A DNA stretch of 7,777 bases from Chloroflexota bacterium (GCA_025350285.1 JANXYE010000546.1:1-7777); one strand, 5' to 3'. Shown: positions 1 through 5,831, numbered from the stretch's first letter. Numbers and translations: made by a program. Notes: generated by a model not told the origin, from the sequence alone.

Positions 1-341
1 TTTGGCTCGGCATAGAGCTCGCGCCCGAAGACGATGGCGGTATCGGTGCTCATCGGCATTGTCAGGCAGTAGAGCCCGTCCTGGCCTTCGTACTGGCAAG
101 CGATGTTCACGCTCGCGCCGTCGAACGGCCCGACACAGTTCGATGCCCCGATCGTGTAGACGGACACGGAGACGCGTGGCTCCGCGGCCGGCATGAGGGG
201 CGGCGGGAGCAGTTCGCGCACGACCTCCGGGTCGGTGAGGAAGCTCACGCTCAACGATGTCGCCTGGAGGAACGACGGTGTCGCGTAGATCTGTTGGAGC
301 CGGCGAATGTCGTCGGGGGATTTCACGTAGCGGGTGCGCAT
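1..341 (-). CDS. Acetoacetate decarboxylase family protein, C-terminal part missing
   Basis: The N-terminal 113 residues of an acetoacetate decarboxylase (ADC) fold enzyme are present. In the Clostridium enzyme this fold decarboxylates acetoacetate to acetone and CO2 through a lysine Schiff base; other members of the fold do aldol or dehydration chemistry. The visible match is the stretch near residues 34-50 (FLTDPEVVRELLPPPL) and the stretch AIVFGRELYAEP at 102-113, which aligns with AIAVGRELSAYPKK of the Clostridium enzyme. The next codon, of which only AA is inside the window, sits where the catalytic lysine belongs. Start: ATG preceded by GAGG seven bases upstream (349-352), with an in-frame TAG further upstream (375-377). 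It is co-directional with the epimerase gene, 62 bases apart, and may be cotranscribed with it. The family call is firm; the substrate is unknown. Confidence 0.85.
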   Translation of the reverse strand, partial: MRTRYVKSPDDIRRLQQIYATPSFLQATSLSVSFLTDPEVVRELLPPPLMPAAEPRVSVSVYTIGASNCVGPFDGASVNIACQYEGQDGLYCLTMPMSTDTAIVFGRELYAEP

Positions 342-358
342 CGGGGGGCCTCGGCGTT

Positions 359-372
359 TTGGGTTGGCCCAA
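359..372. repeat. Small inverted repeat between epimerase and ADC-family genes
   Basis: TTGGG and CCCAA arms flank a four-base spacer in the 62-base gap. On the minus strand the hairpin is not followed by a T-run, so it is not a normal intrinsic terminator for the epimerase transcript. A TAGAAT hexamer (372-377, minus) overlaps its edge and could be a -10 box for the ADC-family gene, but no good -35 is present. It could equally be chance. Confidence 0.25.
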
Positions 373-403
373 TTCTACGCCCCGGCCACGCCTGCCGCGT
401 TAG

Positions 404-1180
404 CTACCGCCTGAGCCGGATGATCGGCCCGTCGGCGAACAGCCCGTTGAGCTTAATCCCCATCCGTTCGTGGACGGCGCGGGGCACGCCGAGGTCCGCG
501 AGGTACAACTCTCCGATGTACGCGCGGCTGGCTGGTTCCTTCATTCCCGCCTTCGGCAGGTCCAGTGCGAGTGTGGTGGAGGCCCAGATCGCCGGGTCGA
601 ACGCTTCGCCGGTGGCGGCGCTCACGCCGGTCGGCATGTCCAGCGCGAGGATCGGGCGCTTCGCGGCCCTGGCCAGCTGGGTGATCGCGGCGCCCATGCC
701 GGTTGGCGGGCCCATTGCCCCGTACCCGACGAGGGCGTCGATCACGAGGTCGGCCGCTTCGAGGTGGTCTTCGAGCGTGATCTCGCTCGTCTCTTCGTCC
801 CCGGGCCTGAGGATGCCTGCGGTCCGCAGAATTTGCACCTGCTTGCGCGCGATCCCCGACATCTCCCCTTCCACCTCGCCGAAGACCGGCTCGACGTTCG
901 CACCCCAGTTGGTCAGGTGGCGGGCGGCGCAGAGGCCAGCCGCCCCCTTGTTGCCGCCGCCAGCGAGCACGACGACCTTCTGTCCGCGGCCACGTCCGCC
1001 AAGCATCGCGAGGGCGAGCGTCGCGGCTGAGCGGCCGGCGTTCTCTGTCATCACGAGGATGTCGATGCCATAATCTTCCTGGGCGATGCGCTGAAGTTCG
1101 CGCATCTGCCCCGGAGCGAGGCTGGGCGCTTCACTGAGCTTTCGTTCGGGAAATCCGCCTGGATCAAGCTTGCATTTCAT
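404..1180 (-). CDS. nnrE: NAD(P)H-hydrate epimerase, stand-alone YjeF_N domain
   Basis: This is a cytosolic metabolite-repair enzyme that interconverts the R and S forms of hydrated NAD(P)H so that a separate ADP- or ATP-dependent dehydratase can restore the cofactor. The 258 residues form a single YjeF_N Rossmann-like domain: QMRELQRIAQEDYGI (25-39), TENAGR (45-50, usually MENAGR), a glycine loop GGGNKGAAG (74-82), VIDALVGYG (146-154) with the likely catalytic Asp148, LDMPTGV (180-186), and a C-terminal LPKAGM then GELYLADLGVP. The dehydratase half found in fused bacterial Nnr proteins is absent. The glycine loop differs from the usual GNNGGDG: its Asp is Ala. Met26 would cut into the conserved start of the domain, so the ATG at 1180 is preferred even though no clear ribosome binding site precedes it. 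A promoter candidate lies about 50 bases upstream. Confidence 0.88.
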   Translation of the reverse strand: MKCKLDPGGFPERKLSEAPSLAPGQMRELQRIAQEDYGIDILVMTENAGRSAATLALAMLGGRGRGQKVVVLAGGGNKGAAGLCAARHLTNWGANVEPVFGEVEGEMSGIARKQVQILRTAGILRPGDEETSEITLEDHLEAADLVIDALVGYGAMGPPTGMGAAITQLARAAKRPILALDMPTGVSAATGEAFDPAIWASTTLALDLPKAGMKEPASRAYIGELYLADLGVPRAVHERMGIKLNGLFADGPIIRLRR

Positions 1181-1230
1181 TGGGGAGAACCGGTTGGGGT
1201 TGACTGCGCTGGAGCGCGGCCCCGGGTTCG

Positions 1231-1259
1231 AGTCTAGGCACGCCCAGGGGTTGCGTCAC
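1231..1259 (-). promoter_or_regulatory. Candidate sigma70-type promoter of the epimerase gene
   Basis: Reading leftward, GTGACG (1254-1259) is followed by exactly 17 bases and then TAGACT (1231-1236). Each hexamer matches four of six consensus bases. The predicted start near 1224 leaves an untranslated leader of about 45 bases before the ATG at 1180. It lies in the 125-base gap after queF, which otherwise holds only the inverted repeat at 1261-1281. This is inference from pattern only. Confidence 0.4.
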
Positions 1260-1260
1260 G

Positions 1261-1281
1261 CGCTTGAAACGTTAACAAGCG
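1261..1281. repeat. 6-bp inverted repeat downstream of queF
   Basis: CGCTTG and CAAGCG arms enclose the nine-base loop AAACGTTAA, which itself contains the palindrome AACGTT. It begins two bases upstream of the -35 hexamer of the epimerase promoter candidate and 25 bases past the queF stop. It could be a weak transcript end for queF or an operator for the epimerase gene. There is no T-run on either side to make it a standard terminator. Confidence 0.35.
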
Positions 1282-1305
1282 GCAGCGCGACCTCTCCGAG
1301 CGGCC

Positions 1306-1665
1306 TTAGCCTTCGTGGGTCGCCGTCATCCGTGCCGTGATGCCCCCGCGGCTGTTCATTTCCGCGATGACCGTGGCCCGTTTAGGTGCGACCGCGGCGA
1401 CAATGTCGTCGAGCACAGCGTTCACGACATCTTCATAAAAGATGCCGCGATTGCGGTAGCCGAAGAGGTAGTACTTAAAGCTGCGCAGTTCGATGCAGCG
1501 GGTGCCCGGCACGTAGCGGACGACGATCGTGCCGAAATCCGGCTGGCCCGTCATCGGACAGACGCTGGTGAACTCCGGCGCCGTGAACTCGATCTCGTAC
1601 TCGCGCGACTGGCGATTCTCAAAACTGTCGATTGTCCCGTCCGTCCGATAGGTGTTTTCCGGCAT
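1306..1665 (-). CDS. queF: NADPH-dependent 7-cyano-7-deazaguanine reductase (preQ1 synthase)
   Basis: QueF reduces the nitrile of preQ0 to the amine preQ1 with two NADPH, the last free-base step of queuosine tRNA modification. The protein is the short single-domain (YkvM-like, type I) form of the tunnelling fold. PEFTSVCPMTGQPDF (30-44) carries the nucleophile Cys36 and acid Asp43. ELRSFKYY (59-66) is the QueF signature, normally E-S/L-K-S/A-x-K, here with Arg61 replacing the first Lys. IFYED (75-79) aligns with FHED of the Bacillus enzyme: the Glu is kept, the His is Tyr. RGGI near the C-terminus also matches. Start: ATG at 1665 gives 119 residues. A TTG at 1701 would add 12 unconserved residues and has no ribosome binding site, but GGAG before the ATG is only two bases away, so the start is not certain. 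No other queuosine genes are in the window. Confidence 0.93.
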   Translation of the reverse strand: MPENTYRTDGTIDSFENRQSREYEIEFTAPEFTSVCPMTGQPDFGTIVVRYVPGTRCIELRSFKYYLFGYRNRGIFYEDVVNAVLDDIVAAVAPKRATVIAEMNSRGGITARMTATHEG

Positions 1666-1724
1666 GGCTCCAGCGTGGGACGCGAGCCCAACTTCGTGCA
1701 AGACGGCGAGAACCGCCAGCGGGG

Positions 1725-1732
1725 CTTATACT
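1725..1732. promoter_or_regulatory. Overlapping divergent -10 boxes between queF and the lipoprotein gene
   Basis: The octamer CTTATACT reads TATACT rightward (1727-1732, five of six consensus bases) and TATAAG leftward (1725-1730, five of six). The rightward box ends six bases before the lipoprotein ATG at 1739, the spacing expected of a leaderless transcript. The leftward box would start transcription near 1718 for queF. Neither has a recognisable -35. The boxes are seen; their promoter role is inferred. Confidence 0.45.
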
Positions 1733-1738
1733 CCGTTG

Positions 1739-2335
1739 ATGCGGGTGCTGCTCGGGCTGGCGTTCCTCGTGATGGTGTTCGCCGCTGCTTGCGGGAGCGA
1801 CCTGGAGGAGGGCACAAAGAAACCGCCCCTTCCGCCCAGCCTGGACGTCCGCATTGATGCCTGTCAGATCCTCCTCATGCCTGATGCGACGAGCTTTCTG
1901 GACGAGAAGGTCCTCTCTTACGGCTACGGGCTCTCTGCCTCGACCTGTATGTACGGAGACACGGACGACGCTCGCCACCTCGAGTTGACGATCGCCGACG
2001 GCGCCAACGCGGCGGCGGCACATCAGCAGTTCGGCGACGACCGTGCGGAAGCCCAGAAGGCCGCCGAAGTGACGTCCGTCGAGACGGTCAGTGGCCTCGG
2101 CGACGAGGCCTATCGTGTGCTAGCGACTGACGAATCAGGGGCGGCGGTGACATTCGTCGTGTTCCGCTCGGGCGCGGTTGGCGTGGCCCTGCGAGCGAAG
2201 AAACCCGGCTCCACGGACCTATCAGACGGCCTCAAGAAACTCGGCGGACAGATTATCGAGCGGCTCGCGGCTATTCCGCCGGCCACGCCAAAGCCTGCCT
2301 TGGGCACGTTGCCCACTCTCAAACCGACGAAGTGA
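1739..2335 (+). CDS. Small predicted lipoprotein, DUF3558-like
   Basis: The 198-residue product starts with a lipoprotein signal peptide: a short hydrophobic core (residues 3-17) ending in AAAC, with Cys18 as the lipidation site and GSD after it. This predicts an exported protein anchored to the outer face of the cytoplasmic membrane. A proline-rich linker (29-33) leads to a compact domain of about 140 residues containing Cys42 (IDAC) and Cys70 (STCMY), which may form a disulfide. The layout of a Cys near the domain start, a second before an aromatic residue, alternating strands and a final helix (160-178) recalls actinobacterial DUF3558 lipoproteins, but the match is not firm. The C-terminal tail (179-198) is rich in Pro, Thr and Lys. 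Start: the in-frame upstream Met at 1652 would bury the signal peptide, so 1739 is preferred. No ribosome binding site is close, which fits leaderless expression. The function is unknown. Confidence 0.72.
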   Translation: MRVLLGLAFLVMVFAAACGSDLEEGTKKPPLPPSLDVRIDACQILLMPDATSFLDEKVLSYGYGLSASTCMYGDTDDARHLELTIADGANAAAAHQQFGDDRAEAQKAAEVTSVETVSGLGDEAYRVLATDESGAAVTFVVFRSGAVGVALRAKKPGSTDLSDGLKKLGGQIIERLAAIPPATPKPALGTLPTLKPTK

Positions 2336-2377
2336 ATCAGGAAACAGCCGGGCTGCGGTCGTCCACTGCGCGCCGGA

Positions 2378-2728
2378 TCAGGCGATCCGCTTTTCCTTGA
2401 TGCGGGCCGCCTTGCCGGTGAGCCCGCGCAGGTAGTAGAGGTTCTTGCGGCGGACCTTGCCGTGGCGCATCACTTCGATTTTATCGACGCGCGGGCTGTT
2501 GACGGGGAAGGTGCGCTCGACGCCGACGCCGCTCGCTATCTTGCGCACGGTGAAGTTCGAAACGAGGCCCTTCATCCGCTTGCGGATGACCACGCCCTCG
2601 AAGACCTGGATGCGCTCTTTGTCGCCTTCGACCACCTTGGCGTGGACGCGGACGGTATCGCCAGTGCCGAACTCCGGGAGGTTCTCCCGCGGCTTCGTGG
2701 GGAGCAGTACATCAAGTTCGTAGGCCAT
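2378..2728 (-). CDS. rplS: 50S ribosomal protein L19
   Basis: L19 sits at the interface of the 50S and 30S subunits. The 116 residues are the usual bacterial length and contain the full family pattern: [20 protein letters not shown], then IQVFEGVVI (here followed by RKRMKG), [26 protein letters not shown], and the basic tail [10 protein letters not shown]. The ATG at 2728 is chosen over an upstream in-frame start because AGGGA lies at a normal distance before it and the family starts here. L19 is typically the last gene of the rpsP-rimM-trmD-rplS operon. Here it stands alone: the lipoprotein gene converges on its 3' end 42 bases away, and the DinB-DUF429 gene diverges from its 5' end. Confidence 0.97.
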   Translation of the reverse strand: MAYELDVLLPTKPRENLPEFGTGDTVRVHAKVVEGDKERIQVFEGVVIRKRMKGLVSNFTVRKIASGVGVERTFPVNSPRVDKIEVMRHGKVRRKNLYYLRGLTGKAARIKEKRIA

Positions 2729-2763
2729 GGTGGTCTTCCCTGCTGAAATAACGTAACTCACGA

Positions 2764-2792
2764 AGGATACGCGGGGCGCCGGTTATGGCCAA
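2764..2792 (-). promoter_or_regulatory. Candidate promoter of rplS
   Basis: Reading leftward, TTGGCC (2787-2792) and TATCCT (2764-2769) are separated by exactly 17 bases, each matching four of six consensus bases. The predicted start near 2757 gives a leader of about 28 bases containing the AGGGA ribosome binding site. The short leader leaves little room for a ribosomal-protein autoregulatory structure. Confidence 0.5.
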
Positions 2793-2805
2793 AGCGAAAG
2801 GCGAG

Positions 2806-2835
2806 TTGGCCGCGGGCCGTCGCCCGGCCTACGCT
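2806..2835 (+). promoter_or_regulatory. Candidate promoter of the DinB-DUF429 gene, leaderless spacing
   Basis: Reading rightward, TTGGCC (2806-2811), 18 bases, then TACGCT (2830-2835), ending six bases before the ATG at 2842. The -10 is weak (TANNNT only). The -35 is the mirror image of the rplS -35, so GGCCAA at 2787-2792 and TTGGCC at 2806-2811 form an inverted repeat with a 13-base spacer. That dyad could be simply two back-to-back promoters or also a shared operator. Confidence 0.35.
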
Positions 2836-2841
2836 CTGCTC

Positions 2842-4017
2842 ATGGATCGTGAAACAGCCGCATTCTACGACAGTATCGTCAAGTCGCTCGACCGCATCGT
2901 CGGCTGTGTGGGCGGGCTAAGTTTCGATGAAGTGAACTCGCGGCTGGCCGGGCCGACGTCCAATAGCCTCTACGCCATCGCGACCCACGCGCTGGCGAAT
3001 GCCGAGCGGAATGTCCTCTCGACGTATTGCGGTGAGGCCTACACGTGGAATCGCGACGCCGAGTTCGCGGCCCGCGGCGAGTCCAGCGGCGCGCTTGAAG
3101 CGAACTGGAGGCTGCTCCGGGAGCGAATGCGCGTGGCCCTTGAGGCGGCCGGCCCGGAGGCGCTCCTGGAAGAGCGGGACCATCCGCACATGGGCCGCGT
3201 CGCCGGCCGCGCGGTGCTCCTGCGCGCGGCCGTTCACGCTGCCGGACACGCCGGGGAAGCAGACCTGACGCGTGCGCTTGTCGTGAATGCGGCTCCCCGC
3301 TCGATAACCTCCGCAGACTCGGGGTCTGCATTTGTTGTCGGGGTAGATGGATGCCGGGCTGGCTGGGTCGCCGCGGCGATTGACCTGGCGCGGAGCACGC
3401 TGGATTTGAGGGTGTTCCCAACCTTCGAATCAGTGCTGCAAGAATTCGGCGGTGCGCGTTGTATCACGGTCGATATCCCGATCGGTCTGACCGACGGCCC
3501 TCGGCGTGAGTGCGATATCCTCGCGAGGGCAGCGCTTGGTGCGCGGCGCTCCAGCGTCTTCTCGTCTCCCTGCCGCCAGGTGCTTTCCTGCCCCGACTAC
3601 CCCTCAGCCAACGCCGCCTCGCGGAACGTGTCCGGCCGGGGACTCTCCGCGCAAGCATTCGGGATCGTCCCCAAGATCCGCGAAGTCGATGAACTGATGA
3701 CGCCCGTGCTGCAAGATCGCGTGCGTGAAGTGCATCCCGAGGTCTGTTTCGCCGCGTTGGCCGGCGCGCCCATGGCCTTTCCAAAGCGCGATCCGTCTGG
3801 ATTCGACGCACGACGCGCGGCCCTTCAGAAGGCGCTTCCCCACATCGTGATTCCCGACCGGGTGCAAGCTGGGCGCATTTGCAGGGGAACCGAACCCGAC
3901 GACATCCTCGACGCAGTCGTGGCTGCCTGGTCGGCCCTTCGTGTCGTCCGCGGCGAGGCGACTATCCTCGGAGGGGCAGTCGATAGCCGGGGCCTGCGGA
4001 TGGAAATGGTTTGCTGA
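2842..4017 (+). CDS. Fusion of a DinB-like four-helix domain with a DUF429 domain
   Basis: The 391-residue product has two domains. Residues 1-147 resemble the DinB/DUF664 metal-binding four-helix bundle: THALANAERN (His49), GRVAGRAVLLRAAVHAAGHAGEADLTR with His132 and His136 completing the usual His triad. After a short Ser/Ala linker, residues 164-391 are DUF429: VVGVDGCRAGWVAAAID (Asp169), TVDIPIGL (Asp211), HPEVCF (Glu300), DDILDAVVAAW (Asp353, Asp354, Asp357), ending in RGLRMEMVC. DUF429 is thought to have an RNase H-like fold, and these spaced acids would suit metal-dependent nuclease chemistry, but I know of no proven activity. The reading frame is unbroken across the junction, so it is a true fusion. 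Start: ATG at 2842 matches the domain start and a leaderless -10. An ATG at 2785 would add 19 unconserved residues with no close ribosome binding site. The gene ends 15 bases from the convergent pyrE-like gene. Confidence 0.85.
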   Translation: MDRETAAFYDSIVKSLDRIVGCVGGLSFDEVNSRLAGPTSNSLYAIATHALANAERNVLSTYCGEAYTWNRDAEFAARGESSGALEANWRLLRERMRVALEAAGPEALLEERDHPHMGRVAGRAVLLRAAVHAAGHAGEADLTRALVVNAAPRSITSADSGSAFVVGVDGCRAGWVAAAIDLARSTLDLRVFPTFESVLQEFGGARCITVDIPIGLTDGPRRECDILARAALGARRSSVFSSPCRQVLSCPDYPSANAASRNVSGRGLSAQAFGIVPKIREVDELMTPVLQDRVREVHPEVCFAALAGAPMAFPKRDPSGFDARRAALQKALPHIVIPDRVQAGRICRGTEPDDILDAVVAAWSALRVVRGEATILGGAVDSRGLRMEMVC

Positions 4018-4032
4018 CCAGCCCGCCCGCCC

Positions 4033-4671
4033 TCAGTTCTTTGCCAGGTACTCCAGCGTCTGGGTGTACGCCCGCTCCTCAATGTGCCCGGCGGCCATGA
4101 GGTAGGTCGCGATCTGTTCGAGCGTGAGGATGCTGATGAGGTTGATCCCGGCCGCCTTCAGAGACGCCTTGCCGCCTTCCTGCCGGTCGATGAGGGTGAC
4201 CGCGTCTCGTACGACCAGCCCGGCTTCCGAAAGCGTCGCCGCCGTTTGGAGGATGCTGCCGCCGCCCGTAATCAGGTCGTCGATGATCAGACACGTCTGG
4301 CCGCGGACGAAGATCCCTTCGATCGCCACGTTTTTCACCATGACCGGCGGATGGACGTAGATCATCGGAGTCTTGACGGCGAGCGAGAACGCCGTCGCCA
4401 CGTGCAGCCCGCCGAACGGCACTCCCGCCACCAGGGTGAACGGCTGCACGTGCGGGTTGCGCATCGACATCAGCGTTTCGAGTTCCTCTTTGATGATTTT
4501 CGCGCAGCGGGCGAGCGCGCGCGGGTTGCTGATGAGTCGCCGCAGGTTGATGTAAATCGGCGAATGCACAGCCGTCCGGCCGATCGTGAAGTCGCCGAAC
4601 TCGATGGCGTTGAGCTTCCATAGTTCTTCGGCAAGCCAGAGGTTGCCGGCTGGTTTGGATGACCTGGTCAA
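4033..4671 (-). CDS. pyrE: Orotate phosphoribosyltransferase-like protein with altered catalytic loop
   Basis: OPRT joins orotate to PRPP to make orotidine monophosphate in pyrimidine synthesis. The 212 residues match the branch that includes the OPRT half of human UMP synthase: FGDF (25-28), SPIYINLR (37-44), VAGVPFGG (81-88), the PRPP-binding motif CLIIDDLITGGGSI (127-140), and TLIDRQEGGKASL (159-171). Two parts expected to be basic are not. The LKSG segment before SPIY reads IGRTAV, and the mobile catalytic loop, normally like RRKETKDYGT or RKEAKDHG, reads VHPPVMVKNVA (106-116), with one lysine and no arginine. Activity as a normal OPRT is therefore uncertain; a relaxed variant, a relative with another base substrate, or a regulatory paralogue are possible. 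The TTG start at 4671 is supported by GGGAGGG six bases upstream; an upstream TTG at 4743 lies inside the promoter. No other pyrimidine genes are visible. Confidence 0.85.
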   Translation of the reverse strand: MTRSSKPAGNLWLAEELWKLNAIEFGDFTIGRTAVHSPIYINLRRLISNPRALARCAKIIKEELETLMSMRNPHVQPFTLVAGVPFGGLHVATAFSLAVKTPMIYVHPPVMVKNVAIEGIFVRGQTCLIIDDLITGGGSILQTAATLSEAGLVVRDAVTLIDRQEGGKASLKAAGINLISILTLEQIATYLMAAGHIEERAYTQTLEYLAKN

Positions 4672-4677
4672 ATGGGG

Positions 4678-4684
4678 CCCTCCC
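4678..4684 (-). promoter_or_regulatory. Ribosome binding site that fixes the TTG start of the pyrE-like gene
   Basis: GGGAGGG on the minus strand, then CCCCAT, then TTG. This is the strongest Shine-Dalgarno match on the minus strand of the window. It places the start 72 bases inside the longest open frame and downstream of the predicted transcription start. Confidence 0.7.
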
Positions 4685-4714
4685 GATGGGGCGTGCCCAC
4701 GCGGGCAGAGTTTG

Positions 4715-4743
4715 ATTTCATTCGCGGCCCGCTGGTGTGTCAA
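4715..4743 (-). promoter_or_regulatory. Strong sigma70-type promoter of the pyrE-like gene
   Basis: A perfect TTGACA (4738-4743), a 17-base spacer, and TGAAAT (4715-4720, four of six). It begins one base past the stop codon of the reductase gene (4745-4747), so the pyrE-like gene has its own promoter although the two genes are co-directional. The predicted start near 4708 gives a leader of about 37 bases. That leader opens with a small hairpin (4695-4706, GCCC-GCGT-GGGC). Confidence 0.65.
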
Positions 4744-4744
4744 G

Positions 4745-5746
4745 TCAACCCTCGGCCGAAGCCGCCTGGCCGCGAGCTTTGAACGGCTTGTTCACGGCGT
4801 TCGGGGGAACTTCTCCAGCCAGCACGGCGACGATGTTGCGGGCCGCCATCTCCGCCATCCGCGCCCGCGTCGCATGGCTGGCGCTGGCGATGTGCGGCGT
4901 GATCAGCACGTTCGGCAGGCTGTAGAGCGGGTGCTCGATCGGGAGTGGCTCCGGGTCCGTCACATCGAGCGCCGCGCCGCCGATGGTCTTCGAACGCAAG
5001 GCTTCCACCAGCGCGTCCTGGTCGATGACCGTCCCGCGTGCCGTGTTCACGAAGATGGCCTGCGGGCGCATCTGGCCGAACTCGACATGTCCGATGAGCT
5101 GGCGAGTCTCGGGGGTCAAAGGCACGTGCACACTGACGAAGTCCGCCGCCGCCAACAGTTCGTCCATGCCCGCGTACTCGACGCCGAGTTCCTCCTCGAT
5201 CTCCGGCCGGCGCTTGCGGTTGTGGTAGAGGATGCGCATCGAAAAGCCGCGTGCCCGGCGGGCGACCGCCGTGCCGATTTCGCCCATGCCAATGATGCCG
5301 AGCGTCGCGCCGAAGACGTCCTGGCCGAGATAGCCCGTAGGGGACCACGTCTTCCAACCCCCAGCCCGCGTGTCCCGTTCGCTCTCGTTGACCTTTCGCG
5401 CCGCCGCCAGGAGCAGGGCGAAGGCCATGTCAGCGGTTGTTTCGGCCAGCACGCCGGGGGTGTTCGTGAGCCAGATTCCCAGCTTGGCGGCCACCGCCGG
5501 GTCCACGTTGTCGTAGCCCACGGCCATGTTAGAAACGACGCGGAGCCGCGGCGCCCCAGCCAGGAGGTCCCGGTCCAGCCGATCCGTCACCATCGTCAGC
5601 GCCCCGTCCGCCGCCGAAAGCGCGCGTTCGAGGGCGGCTCGCGGCGGTGGCAGGTCGCCGGGCCAGACATCGACCGTGTGTCCGGCCGCCTGGAGGATCT
5701 CGACGCCTCGCCCCGGAATCGTTCTGGTGACAAACACGTGTCCCAT
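4745..5746 (-). CDS. D-2-hydroxyacid dehydrogenase, glyoxylate/hydroxypyruvate reductase type
   Basis: This enzyme reduces glyoxylate to glycolate and/or hydroxypyruvate to D-glycerate with NAD(P)H in the cytosol. The 333 residues match the full length of archaeal glyoxylate reductase and human GRHPR: VSNMAVGYDNVD (71-82), the TNTPGVLAETTADMAFALLL segment (94-113), the dinucleotide loop GMGEIG (153-158), and the catalytic triad Arg237 (NTARG), Glu266 (DPEP) and His285 (TPHIAS). After the second strand of the Rossmann fold comes NRKRR (176-180) rather than an acidic residue, which suggests preference for NADPH. It is divergent from the glutamate dehydrogenase gene; together they would handle glyoxylate, glycine and glutamate interconversion, but this link is only inferred from position. 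No clear ribosome binding site precedes the ATG. The exact substrate is not settled by sequence. Confidence 0.93.
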   Translation of the reverse strand: MGHVFVTRTIPGRGVEILQAAGHTVDVWPGDLPPPRAALERALSAADGALTMVTDRLDRDLLAGAPRLRVVSNMAVGYDNVDPAVAAKLGIWLTNTPGVLAETTADMAFALLLAAARKVNESERDTRAGGWKTWSPTGYLGQDVFGATLGIIGMGEIGTAVARRARGFSMRILYHNRKRRPEIEEELGVEYAGMDELLAAADFVSVHVPLTPETRQLIGHVEFGQMRPQAIFVNTARGTVIDQDALVEALRSKTIGGAALDVTDPEPLPIEHPLYSLPNVLITPHIASASHATRARMAEMAARNIVAVLAGEVPPNAVNKPFKARGQAASAEG

Positions 5747-5802
5747 GCGGGACAGTGTGGCCGTGCCGACGCGTCCACGAAAGACGAGCGCAGGGAGCGT
5801 GG

Positions 5803-5831
5803 CTGACGCCCGAGCGCGAGTGCGCGAGAAT
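5803..5831 (+). promoter_or_regulatory. Weak candidate promoter of glutamate dehydrogenase
   Basis: CTGACG (5803-5808), 17 bases, then GAGAAT (5826-5831), each four of six consensus bases. The predicted start near 5838 falls inside the ribosome binding site, which makes the leader very short. The rest of the 102-base divergent gap shows no better pair on either strand. Confidence 0.25.

Noticed and set aside
294..1073. A 259-codon plus-strand frame opposite the epimerase gene
   Set aside because: The minus-strand frame carries full YjeF_N motifs; the plus frame is a composition shadow rich in Ser, Arg, Pro and Ala.
1618..1665. TTG at 1701 as the start of queF
   Set aside because: The extra 12 residues show no similarity to QueF N-termini and no ribosome binding site precedes the TTG; the ATG at 1665 is more likely though not certain.
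2375..2388. Hairpin GGATC-AGGC-GATCC followed by GCTTTTCC as a terminator for the lipoprotein gene
   Set aside because: The stem is only five base pairs, the T-run is short and broken, and it lies within the rplS stop and last codons, so coding constraint explains it as well.
4672..4743. Upstream TTG at 4743 as the start of the pyrE-like gene
   Set aside because: That TTG is the first three bases of the TTGACA -35 box, so it would not be in the transcript from this promoter; the TTG at 4671 has an ideal ribosome binding site.
4586..5806. A 406-codon open frame on the plus strand opposite the reductase gene
   Set aside because: It mirrors the codons of a clear D-2-hydroxyacid dehydrogenase and shows no domain, signal peptide or ribosome binding site of its own.
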